Shown here: in pieces, positions 17,559-25,093 of the stretch
How positions within the stretch are numbered: position 1 is the stretch's first letter
Layout of the letters: the number at the start of each line of letters is the position of its first letter
Position numbers and translations under genes: made by a program
The notes under the pieces: model-generated
The model's database searches: none
What the model was told of the DNA's origin: nothing
The model's input: the letters and a program-made list of their open reading frames with translations, nothing else
From: Planctomycetota bacterium
GTDB taxonomy: Bacteria; Planctomycetota; Phycisphaerae; WQYP01
Reading direction: 5' to 3'
DNA: 29,216 nucleotides
Assembly (NCBI GenBank): GCA_021798635.1
Contig: JAJZGH010000020.1
Coordinates: 1 to 29,216 of the forward strand

Positions 17559-18317
17559 TTAGACTGTGAAGCGCCTGCGGCGTGCCAGCAGTAATAGCCC
17601 GCTGCCCGCAGCTGCGAATAAAGCCAGTGTCGCCGGTTCAGGTACGGCGGCGGACGTGAGATTGAAGTTATCGTAAACTTCCGTGTAATCGTAACTCGCT
17701 TGATGCTGCACGACCCGTACGCCAACATAACTTGTTCCGGTAGGAACCGCATCGCTTAAATTGAAGGTTTCGAACGGATTGCCAACAGCGGCTCCCTGGC
17801 CTGAATTCAAATTGGGCAGGTAAAAAGCTGCGGAGGAAGAAACTGGCGTGTAATCGCCTGCGGTATTATCTCCGTAGAAATCGAGGTAGACCTGCGAAGA
17901 CTCATATACGTTGCCTGAAAGCGCCCATTGGAAACTTAGATTCAGCGATTCACCCGGCGTTACCGCGGCACGATCTACCGCGGAAGTCTGAAACGTCCCG
18001 GTCATAATCTCCAGCGCGTTGCCTGTGCCGCCGCCGAGCTGAGCTACGGTCTGCCCATTGGCGTCGGAACTTCCGGTCGGCCCGATCACGCCGAAATAAG
18101 CGTACTGATTGGCGGCCGGATTAACGGTTAACTGCCATCCCGGTACATTCGTGTTGTCCGTGGTCCCTTGGTAGTAGTCGAATGTTGACCCCGCGCTGAA
18201 GCCGCCGTTTGTGAGCATGTTTGCCTGTGCCGTACCAGCGACGCTTAAGAGTCCAACCGCCAGAACACTCGAAGCCAGCAGACCGATTGCATGATGTGAA
18301 TAAGATTTGGTTTTCAT
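17559..18317 (-). CDS. PEP-CTERM domain protein, secreted, function unknown
   Basis: The 252-residue protein has an N-terminal signal peptide (about 10-32, ending GTAQA), then a beta-rich region starting MLTNGGFSAGSTFDYY that resembles a galactose-binding or CBM-like jellyroll (NVPGWQLTV, LNLSFQWALSG, YVGVRVVQHQ). It ends in a PEP-CTERM signal at about 225-252: VPEPATLALF, a hydrophobic span, then RRRR. It is probably exported and processed by exosortase to the surface or matrix. A carbohydrate-binding role is only a suggestion from context. GGAG lies 8 bases before the start, and an intrinsic terminator follows. It is on the same strand as the pseudopilin upstream. Confidence 0.8.
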   Translation of the reverse strand: MKTKSYSHHAIGLLASSVLAVGLLSVAGTAQANMLTNGGFSAGSTFDYYQGTTDNTNVPGWQLTVNPAANQYAYFGVIGPTGSSDANGQTVAQLGGGTGNALEIMTGTFQTSAVDRAAVTPGESLNLSFQWALSGNVYESSQVYLDFYGDNTAGDYTPVSSSAAFYLPNLNSGQGAAVGNPFETFNLSDAVPTGTSYVGVRVVQHQASYDYTEVYDNFNLTSAAVPEPATLALFAAAGSGLLLLARRRRFTV

Positions 18318-18527
18318 TGTGGTATCTCCAAAAAATAGTGTTTCATTGTTTCGGCCAGAGCACCCGTCAACACTGACGGATGATGGCGTGCAAATATCAT
18401 TTCCACACGTGAACCCCTTTCGCCAACTGCGCGGGGATTCAGCGTGCAGATGTGTGTTCTCCCTTCGGACACTCCTTTCTGCAGCTCTTTGAAAAGCTCT
18501 GCGTAATGCCCAGTCAATATTGGATTA

Positions 18528-19430
18528 CTATTGAGCCAGCGGAATATGCGGCCAAAAATCGCGACGCGTAATGGTTCCCATTGCCCGCGATTCCACATGC
18601 CCGTCCCCAAATACCAGATTGCAATCCATGTTATTGTTATGCCGATATCTGAATCCGTGGAACGTCATCGGGCCGGTGTGATAGAAAATGTGAGCATACG
18701 TCTCATCGACATTGTAGGGAGCGATCGCACTGGAACTGTAAGTCCATGGATAGGGTGCATAGGAGATAGAGTTGTTGGGGCCATCGGCGACCATGTAGTC
18801 CTGCCAGACTTGTACAATCGCCCAGTTATCCAACTGCATTTCAATTGGATCGGCCTGCCAGTTGGCATCGTAGGCCAGTTGGGCATCCCAGGCGATGGCC
18901 GTCTGATTGATATCCTTAACCGTTGACAGCCTGACCGGCGGCGTGTACTGAGACCACCATGGATTAAAGGTTTGGCCTGACCAATACCCAAAATCCCCAT
19001 CTTCGCCACTGAAGATGCGCGGGTTCCCGGTGTATTGGTCGGTCCCTGCCGGAGCTAATGGCGCGCCCGGGTCCATAAATACCTTGCTATCGGTTACCTG
19101 GCCAATGTTGGTCCCGGTCGTGGTCGGCTGAACCCCCATTTCGATGCTCAGCTGCTGCGTCCAATCCCGGCCAACCCAGTTGACGGTATTGGCGTAGCCG
19201 AATCCAAATGGGACGAAATCCTTGTTTTCCTCCGTATAGGTGACCAGCGTGAGGCCGATTTGCCGGAGGTTGGATTCACAGGCCACGGAGGTGGCCAAAT
19301 CCTTCGCCCTTGCCAGCGCCGGCAATAATAGGGCGATGAGCAATGCGATAATCGAGATCACCACCAGTAATTCGATTAACGTAAAGCCTCGACTCGTACC
19401 CGTGCGAGAGATGAATGAATTGCCAGACAT
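18528..19430 (-). CDS. Type II/IV pseudopilin-like protein (planctomycete H-X9-DG type)
   Basis: The 300-residue protein begins with a prepilin signal: a short basic leader, then [26 protein letters not shown] with expected cleavage after Gly15 and Glu at +5 (residue 20). The globular part begins [21 protein letters not shown] and ends with [13 protein letters not shown], close to the H-X9-DG motif of the planctomycete family. Such proteins are numerous in planctomycetes and are thought to form pseudopili or surface fibres; individual roles are unknown. GGAGG lies upstream of the start. The PEP-CTERM gene follows after 210 bases, in which I see only weak partial hairpins. Confidence 0.85.
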   Translation of the reverse strand: MSGNSFISRTGTSRGFTLIELLVVISIIALLIALLLPALARAKDLATSVACESNLRQIGLTLVTYTEENKDFVPFGFGYANTVNWVGRDWTQQLSIEMGVQPTTTGTNIGQVTDSKVFMDPGAPLAPAGTDQYTGNPRIFSGEDGDFGYWSGQTFNPWWSQYTPPVRLSTVKDINQTAIAWDAQLAYDANWQADPIEMQLDNWAIVQVWQDYMVADGPNNSISYAPYPWTYSSSAIAPYNVDETYAHIFYHTGPMTFHGFRYRHNNNMDCNLVFGDGHVESRAMGTITRRDFWPHIPLAQ

Positions 19431-19777
19431 AATAAATCCTCCAAAAAAAGGAACCGTTCATAATATCTCACCGGATGCTTCCTGCGGCAGAACATGGTTA
19501 GCCGCGTGCATCTAACGATTTAACTATACATGGACTGGTTTGATCTTTGGCGTCAAAAATGTTGTTGCTTTGCGCATAGCGCGAAATCAACGCCAAAAGG
19601 GCGTTAATGCGGGATCCCTGCTGTGTTCGTGCCTGAAACCATGACCATCGTAGTAGGTGCTCGAGTCGTTTGTGATGTGGTTTATTTTGAGGAGGTGTTG
19701 TCTCATCGGCGCGTGGGGCGATTAAAATGCGCGGATTCTGTATGATTGCTTGATGGAATTGTCCCCCTTTGGAGGCC
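19431..19777. other. Divergent intergenic region, pseudopilin / XylR-like regulator
   Basis: This 347-base spacer has no convincing gene. It holds the motif at 19554-19576, a hairpin AACGCC/GGCGTT at 19589-19605, and GGAGG at 19771-19775 just before the regulator. A minus frame over 19498-19800 is rejected as coding because it overlaps the regulator start and the motif. Confidence 0.5.
19554..19576 (+). promoter_or_regulatory. Locus motif copy A (candidate operator)
   Basis: CAAAAAT (19554-19560) and TTGCGCA (19570-19576) are separated by 9 bases. With flanks it is 34 bases (19550-19583) and matches copy B at 27 of 34 positions. It points toward the XylR-like gene, ending 201 bases before the ATG at 19778. 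It is probably a regulator-binding site, possibly for autoregulation. Confidence 0.6.
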
Positions 19778-21007
19778 ATGGTGGCGCAAAATAAACGCAT
19801 AGCAATCGTCGTGGAGTTGGCCGTTGGGTATCGCGAAGCCGTGGTTCGCGGACTGTGGCGCTTTCTTCAGACTCGACCGTTGTGGGAGCACCAGGGGTGT
19901 GAACTGCACCTTGGCGAGCTAAATGCGCTGCGGAACTGGAAGCCCGACGGAATCGTAGCCGGTTTACACGATATAAAGCTCGGCCGCGCGCTTAAAAGGC
20001 TCAATGCACCGATTGTTGATGTGTATAATTGCGTGGAATTAGCCGGTGTGGTTCAAGTTGGAATCGATGATTCGGCGGTGGGGGATATGGCCGCTAAATA
20101 CCTCTTGTCGCTGGGGCTTAAAAATCTCGCGGTGGTCGGTGATTACTCGACGCGTTACGCCTTGGAGCGCCGCGATGCGTTCCTGGGAATCCTCCGCGCC
20201 GAAGACTTGGAATGTTTCCAATGGGATCCCAATCAGAAACATCGTCCACCGGTTGAAAATCTGCGGCGCGCGGGGCCATCCGCCGCCTCAGCCGGATCGC
20301 ATACATTTTCAGCAACGGCGTGGTCATCGAGCTTTCGCAGACAGTGGGGCGATGCAGTATCAAAATGGATAAGGGAGCTGCCCAAGCCGGCGGGGATTTT
20401 CGCCCTAAACGACGACTGGGCAACGATGATTGTCGATCAGTGCAATCACCTGAGTATTGCGGTCCCGGAGCAGGTGGCCATATTAGGAGTGGACAATGCT
20501 GAATTGCTCTGCCAGATGGGGCGGCCGCCGCTTTCAAGTATTGAAACTCCCGCGGAAAAGGTCGGATGGGAAGCGGGCGTTGCCCTTGAGAAATTGATGG
20601 AGGGAAACGCGGTTTCAAGCCGCCAGCTTCTCCAACCGGTGCGGGTGGTTGAAAGACAGTCCACCAATGTTCTGGCGATTGATGACCCGGATGTGACAGC
20701 CGCGATTCGCTTTATCCAAGCCAATGTCCACCGTGGCATCGGCGTGCGGGAAGTGTTGATGACGGTTTCTTCCCGAAGGCGGACTTTGGAAATGAGTTTT
20801 CGAAAGTCCGTGGGACGCAGTATTCTCGATGAAATCCAGCGGCTGCGTGTGGAGCGGGCAAAAATGCTGCTTTCATCCACCGATTTAAAACTCTCCGTGG
20901 TAGCGCAACGCAGCGGATTTCGCAGCGCCAGCCGCCTTTGTCGAATGTTTCGTCAAGTCAGCGGTGAAACGCCCGCGCATTTTCGGCGCCGCCAAGAATT
21001 GGCGTAA
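19778..21007 (+). CDS. XylR-like AraC-family transcriptional regulator
   Basis: The protein of about 409 residues has a LacI/periplasmic-binding-type sensor domain at about 5-280 (RIAIVVELAVGYREAVVRGLW, VGIDDSAVGDMAAKYLL, AILGVDN, PPLSSIETPAEKVGWEAG). An AraC-type double helix-turn-helix follows at about 300-400 (RRRTLEMSFRKSVGRSILDEI and VAQRSGFRSASRLCRMFRQ). This is the layout of E. coli XylR, which senses a sugar and activates its operons. The ligand here is probably a sugar released by the locus enzymes. GGAGG is only 2 bases from the ATG at 19778 but 5 from the GTG at 19781, so GTG may be the true start. It sits in the centre of the CAZyme cluster and converges with GH16. Confidence 0.9.
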   Translation: MVAQNKRIAIVVELAVGYREAVVRGLWRFLQTRPLWEHQGCELHLGELNALRNWKPDGIVAGLHDIKLGRALKRLNAPIVDVYNCVELAGVVQVGIDDSAVGDMAAKYLLSLGLKNLAVVGDYSTRYALERRDAFLGILRAEDLECFQWDPNQKHRPPVENLRRAGPSAASAGSHTFSATAWSSSFRRQWGDAVSKWIRELPKPAGIFALNDDWATMIVDQCNHLSIAVPEQVAILGVDNAELLCQMGRPPLSSIETPAEKVGWEAGVALEKLMEGNAVSSRQLLQPVRVVERQSTNVLAIDDPDVTAAIRFIQANVHRGIGVREVLMTVSSRRRTLEMSFRKSVGRSILDEIQRLRVERAKMLLSSTDLKLSVVAQRSGFRSASRLCRMFRQVSGETPAHFRRRQELA

Positions 21008-21023
21008 TGCAGGGTTATGACTT

Positions 21024-21944
21024 TCATGGAAATTTATTGGCGGCTGGCCTCGGAGCCGTCTCATTCGTCCGCTTGCCGCTCTTTTGCCTCGATGCTGCCG
21101 GTCGCTGCTTTTGATAAACCCGGATATATCGAATTTCGTATTTCGCAGGCAGTGCTTTATTATTAATCGGACCGGCCCAGTTTCCTCCCATCGCCAAGTT
21201 AATAATTAAATACATCTTCTTGCGAAAAGGATTGGTTGCGCCGGTGCCCGCGGCCGAAACATTAAACGTGAAGTATTTAATTCCATCAATGAAAAATGTG
21301 ATGTGCTTCGGCGACCAGTCCATGCGATAGGTATGAAATTTCTTCGCTGCCGAGCTTCGGAGTGTGAATGTCCGAAACTGAGATTGGGCCTGGTGATCAC
21401 CTTCCCAATGAACAGTGGTGTGAACCACACGTGGCTCGCGGCCGAGCCACTCCATGACATCAATTTCCCCGCATTGTGGCCAGCCCACTTTAGAAATATT
21501 GGTGCCAAGCAGCCAAAACGCGGGCCACATTCCGGCTCCGGCGGGGAGCTTCGCCCGCAGTTCAAAGCGGCCATACAGCCAACTCTCCTTGCCTAAGGTC
21601 GTGAGGCTCGCGGATGTGTAATGTGCCCATTTCCGGGCGTAACGCCAATTCTTTGCTCCAGGGCGATATTGCTTGTTGGCAGCACGTTGCCTGCGAGCCT
21701 CAATGACCAGCATGCCTGCGCGGACCACCGCATTGCCCGGCTGGTAATATTGCGGCTCTTTATTACGCACAAACCCGCGTTCATAGCTCCACTTGGCGGG
21801 ATTGGGCCGTCCCGGATTGGCAAAGTTATCCTGCCAAACCAGATGCCATTTGCCGGCCGGAGCGGCCGCCACATCGTTGCGGAAGGACGGTCCAGTGAGA
21901 ATCGCGCATGCGATAAGAAAAATGACCTGCCATTTAATCCGCAT
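21024..21944 (-). CDS. GH16 endo-beta-glucanase (laminarinase/lichenase type)
   Basis: This 306-residue exported enzyme cleaves internal beta-1,3 or beta-1,3/1,4 bonds, or possibly a related beta-glucan. A signal peptide covers about 1-27. The jellyroll contains WQDNF near the N-terminus, LYGRFELRAKLPAGAGMWPAFWLLG, and the catalytic signature GEIDVMEW with Glu160, Asp162 and Glu165. HITFFIDGIKYFTF and MYLIINLAMGGNWAGP are also typical. The tail is rich in Lys/Arg/Ala. It follows the DUF4038 gene by 69 bases on the same strand and is probably in its operon. Xyloglucan-active GH16 enzymes exist, but substrate cannot be set by eye. Confidence 0.9.
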   Translation of the reverse strand: MRIKWQVIFLIACAILTGPSFRNDVAAAPAGKWHLVWQDNFANPGRPNPAKWSYERGFVRNKEPQYYQPGNAVVRAGMLVIEARRQRAANKQYRPGAKNWRYARKWAHYTSASLTTLGKESWLYGRFELRAKLPAGAGMWPAFWLLGTNISKVGWPQCGEIDVMEWLGREPRVVHTTVHWEGDHQAQSQFRTFTLRSSAAKKFHTYRMDWSPKHITFFIDGIKYFTFNVSAAGTGATNPFRKKMYLIINLAMGGNWAGPINNKALPAKYEIRYIRVYQKQRPAASRQKSGKRTNETAPRPAANKFP

Positions 21945-22013
21945 GTTGTCACCATGGCTTTAGATATACATCATCTAAGATTTTATTGTACCGGAAAAAT
22001 ACTCGCCCTGTAA

Positions 22014-23459
22014 TTAATTCCGTTTACTGTCCAGCACCAGGACCCAATCACTGGCCCCCGCATGGTTTTTACGTGCCGGAGAAAACTGCATTTTTCCGCG
22101 ATTTAGCAGCGGTAAGTGGGAAACTGCGGAATAAGTTCCGTTCGTCGGGTCAAACCAACTTGCGTGCACGGGCTTGGAGAGCTTTGCCATGTTGACCTCA
22201 AGGGTGCGCGGCGTGGGCAGATAGGCCACCATGAGTGTTCTTTCGACAGTACATGCTGCCGTGCAATAATCGTCTTGGCTGACACGTATTTTGGTATTTC
22301 CATAAGTTCCCAATCCCGCGGTTACCATATCGTGTGATTGATCCGGTATCAGCGCGTACCATGGAATGGAATTAAAAAAGTGCTTCCATATCTTGATCTG
22401 TGTGGCACCTGGCGTGTTGAGGTGGGATTGCCATTCGGGGAAGAAGCCCCAGACGTAATGGTTGCCGTAAATCTGTCCGCATCCGCCGCAAAGCATTGTC
22501 CAATACGCCTGTCGCCGCAGCACTGCCGGTGTGCCATAATCCGGGGGAAGACCGACGTTTTCCATCTCATAGTGCGCCTCGAGCAGAAACGTGGGCATCG
22601 GTGGCTGGTGATTATAGTTCTGCAACATCTGCTGATACGTGGCCCCGTAGGTATAGGCCCCGTTAAGAGAAATGAGATTTGTCCACGCGGGATCCTGAAG
22701 CGATGGGGTACATAACAATTCGACGGTTTGCATGCTCCTGGGATCGGCAGCATGAATTCCTTCTGCGACGGCCTCAACGACCGTGTCGTTGCGGCGTTTC
22801 GCCCAGCTTCCGAAATCATTGCCATTGAGCCATATAATGTTTTTAAATTTACGATACCGTTGGCCGAGAAACTTTCCGTACTTCCGGCATTTTTCGGGGC
22901 CATTGGTTCGCAAGGTCTTTAGCCACTGGCCGGTTTCAATTGGATCTAAAAATACTAAAAGACCCATTTTTGCGGCGATTGCGAGCATGTGATCGGCCCG
23001 GAAAAAATACTCTTCATTCGGTCTGGTGAGATCATAGTGCGCTAAATCCGTGCCGCCAGATAGATAGCCGGTAAACGGCCGTATACCGTCGAAGGTGCTG
23101 CCATCCGTATTACAACTCGGGAAGTAAGGCCCCGCGCACAGGAGGTTGATCCACATAGAGTTAAATCCGTAGGCCAGCCGATTGGTAAAGTAGTGTGATG
23201 CCTGCTGAACATTCAGTTTTACCACCATCGCCTGGGGCGCATCGCCGGCGATTAAAAAAGGCGCTTTGTGCTGATCCATCAGATAACGCCGGTTGCCGCT
23301 GATTTGGAGCGGGTACGATGTCGGATGTGTCTTGGCGCGGTCTTTTCCAACCGCCAAGGCTGACCTTTGAAGCAGCCCGGGCGGTGCCATGAGTGAGACC
23401 GCCACGGAGCCGGCGGCTCTCAAGAGATCCCTTCGGTTCAGAGAGGTGGGTTGATTCAT
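22014..23459 (-). CDS. DUF4038 / GH140-like (apiosidase-type) glycosidase
   Basis: The 481-residue protein opens with a Tat signal (NRRDLLRAAGSVAVSLM). A TIM-barrel of the DUF4038/apiosidase-like type follows (YLMDQHKAPFLIAGDAPQ, then KLNVQQASHYFTNRLAYGFNSMW; later NIIWLNGNDFGSW and FLLEAHYEME). The last about 80 residues resemble the small beta domain often annotated as collagen-binding-like (ASWFDPTNGTYS). GH140 enzymes cut apiose from pectin side chains, but many relatives have unknown targets. The start at 23459 is set by GGAG 6 bases upstream; a frame opening at 23549 only adds basic residues. It heads a probable operon with GH16 and is divergent from the CE2-like gene. Confidence 0.75.
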   Translation of the reverse strand: MNQPTSLNRRDLLRAAGSVAVSLMAPPGLLQRSALAVGKDRAKTHPTSYPLQISGNRRYLMDQHKAPFLIAGDAPQAMVVKLNVQQASHYFTNRLAYGFNSMWINLLCAGPYFPSCNTDGSTFDGIRPFTGYLSGGTDLAHYDLTRPNEEYFFRADHMLAIAAKMGLLVFLDPIETGQWLKTLRTNGPEKCRKYGKFLGQRYRKFKNIIWLNGNDFGSWAKRRNDTVVEAVAEGIHAADPRSMQTVELLCTPSLQDPAWTNLISLNGAYTYGATYQQMLQNYNHQPPMPTFLLEAHYEMENVGLPPDYGTPAVLRRQAYWTMLCGGCGQIYGNHYVWGFFPEWQSHLNTPGATQIKIWKHFFNSIPWYALIPDQSHDMVTAGLGTYGNTKIRVSQDDYCTAACTVERTLMVAYLPTPRTLEVNMAKLSKPVHASWFDPTNGTYSAVSHLPLLNRGKMQFSPARKNHAGASDWVLVLDSKRN

Positions 23460-23965
23460 TGGACGCTCCATTAGGTTATTCGACCATTTCATTGTTCGCC
23501 TTGTTGCCGCTATTCGTGCCTGCTTCGTCGGTGCCTTCTTGGCGCCCACTCTAATATCTTATCATCGCCTTACAGCTTACTTACCTGTGCCGCGCAAAAC
23601 CGGCGAGCCATTAACGTGTCGCCGTAAAACAACGCTTTCACTGCCGATCAAAAAAGCAATCATACCCGGTTGCTCTTGACCTTTTGCGACAAAAATGATG
23701 TTCTATTGCGCAATGCGCGGGTGGGGTACTGAAAGAGGAAGAGCGATTTGCTAATCTTGCTCGGAAATCAATCCAAGAATTTATCCAAGCTTTGCATAAG
23801 CAGCGCTTCATTGGGTTGGCGGCCATTGATAGGTCTTCGTCATTACAAGCGGTGCCACGCAGCGTGTTTGCGCAAAGTGACATCGCCCGCGACGCCAAAT
23901 GACAATCCAACCGGGATATAGTGAGAGCGTGAATGACTTGATGATCGCGAACCGGAGAACAGAAA
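23460..23965. promoter_or_regulatory. Divergent control region, GH140-like / CE2-like genes
   Basis: This 506-base spacer holds motif copy B (23690-23712). A minus frame of 90 residues (23638-23910) has no recognisable family and overlaps the motif, so it is not called a gene. Another TTTGCGCAAAG lies at about 23867-23877 without the CAAAAAT half. Confidence 0.5.
23690..23712 (+). promoter_or_regulatory. Locus motif copy B (candidate operator)
   Basis: CAAAAAT (23690-23696), 9 bases, TTGCGCA (23706-23712). The wider 34 bases (23686-23719) match copy A at 27 positions, including the GCG before and GCGCG after. It points toward the CE2-like gene, 253 bases upstream of its start, and could also serve the divergent GH140-like gene. 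Confidence 0.6.
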
Positions 23966-25084
23966 ATGGCAAAAACTTTCGCGGCGCTTTATACCAGTGG
24001 ATTAGCCTTGGCAGCGGCGATGTACGCTTCGCTTTTCTGGGGAGCTGCCCCCGTGTCCGCGATTGCCCCGATGAGGCCCTTGCCTGTCAAAATTTCCGCA
24101 TACAACAAGGATATCCTTTATGTGGGACGTTTTGATGATTCGCAGCCGGCGGGGCCACGCTGTGCCTGGTCTGCCAGTAGTGTTACGCTGCGATTCAAAG
24201 GCACTGCGGCCGAAGCGCGTATGTCAGGAGGCTCCAATGATCGCTGGCAGATTATCGTGGATGGACGCGCAACCAAAATACTGACGATGGCTGGTAAACC
24301 GGCTTTATTCTCGCTGGCGTCGGACTTAAATCCAGGCGTTCATACTATGACGCTGTTCAAGTTGGGCGAGCCAATTTGGGGCACAACTCAGATCATGTCT
24401 TTTAGATTAGCTCCAGACAGCAAACTGCTGCCGATGCGGGGCAGTCCCCGACATTTCGAGGTAATCGGTGATTCCATAAGCGCCGGTTACGGCGATCAGG
24501 CACCCAACCAGACCTTTCACTTCGCGGCTAAAACGGAAAATGCGTATTTGACCTACGGGGCTATTGCGGCTCGAGATCTGAAAGCCCAATATGTTTGCAT
24601 TGCCTGGTCCGGAAAGTGCCTTTGGCCAAAGAACACGATTCCCAAAATCTATGGGAGAGTGCTTCCACAAGACCCCAAGAGCCGCTGGAATTACGCCTGG
24701 AAACCGCAGGCTATTTTGATCAACCTCGGGACCAATGATTTCGCGGGGGGCGATCCGGCAGAACGCGGCTGGGTGAGTGCCTACGTGGCTTTTATCAGGC
24801 GGCTGCGCAAGCACGATCCGGGAGCTTCAATCTTTTGTGCCTTAAGCCCCATGCTTTCAAACTCCTGGTCCGCCAGTAAAAATGCCCGTTCCATGTGCCA
24901 TCGATACATTCTGGCGGCGGTTGGTAAGTGCCACCGTCTTGGCTATCGCAAGGTCTATTTCCTGGATTTTCCGATGCAAACCGGTAAGTACGGATTCGGA
25001 GCAGATTGGCATCCAAGCGTTGGTGAACATCGCTACATGGCCGCGATCGTTGAGCAGGAACTGCGTGAAAAACTGGGGTGGTAA
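23966..25084 (+). CDS. CE2-like SGNH esterase (acetylated-polysaccharide deacetylase)
   Basis: The 372-residue exported esterase probably removes acetyl groups from hemicellulose. A signal peptide covers about 1-33. A beta-jellyroll lies at about 45-150 (GRFDDSQPAGPRCAWSASSVTLRFKG and WQIIVDG). The SGNH domain starts at about 163, with Ser170 in GDSISAGYG, Gly255/Asn257 in NLGTNDF, and Asp347-His349 in GADWHPS. Jellyroll plus SGNH is the CE2 layout. GGAGAA precedes the start by 6 bases. The GH74-like gene begins 9 bases after its stop, so the two are an operon. Acetylated xyloglucan or mannan are possible targets; substrate is inferred. Confidence 0.85.
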   Translation: MAKTFAALYTSGLALAAAMYASLFWGAAPVSAIAPMRPLPVKISAYNKDILYVGRFDDSQPAGPRCAWSASSVTLRFKGTAAEARMSGGSNDRWQIIVDGRATKILTMAGKPALFSLASDLNPGVHTMTLFKLGEPIWGTTQIMSFRLAPDSKLLPMRGSPRHFEVIGDSISAGYGDQAPNQTFHFAAKTENAYLTYGAIAARDLKAQYVCIAWSGKCLWPKNTIPKIYGRVLPQDPKSRWNYAWKPQAILINLGTNDFAGGDPAERGWVSAYVAFIRRLRKHDPGASIFCALSPMLSNSWSASKNARSMCHRYILAAVGKCHRLGYRKVYFLDFPMQTGKYGFGADWHPSVGEHRYMAAIVEQELREKLGW

Positions 25085-25093
25085 TGGTAAACC

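Noticed and set aside
19498..19800. Minus-strand 100-residue frame between pseudopilin and regulator
   Set aside because: It overlaps the regulator start and motif copy A and shows no family features.
20240..20380. Possible frameshift in the middle of the XylR-like gene
   Set aside because: The Ser/Ala-rich stretch looks odd, but the same frame continues into the conserved AILGVDN segment and HTH, so no break is needed.
23867..23877. TTTGCGCAAAG as a further copy of the motif
   Set aside because: The CAAAAAT half is absent at the 9-base distance on either strand.
23638..23910. Minus-strand 90-residue frame in the GH140/CE2 spacer
   Set aside because: Cys-rich, irregular composition, no ribosome site found and overlaps motif copy B.
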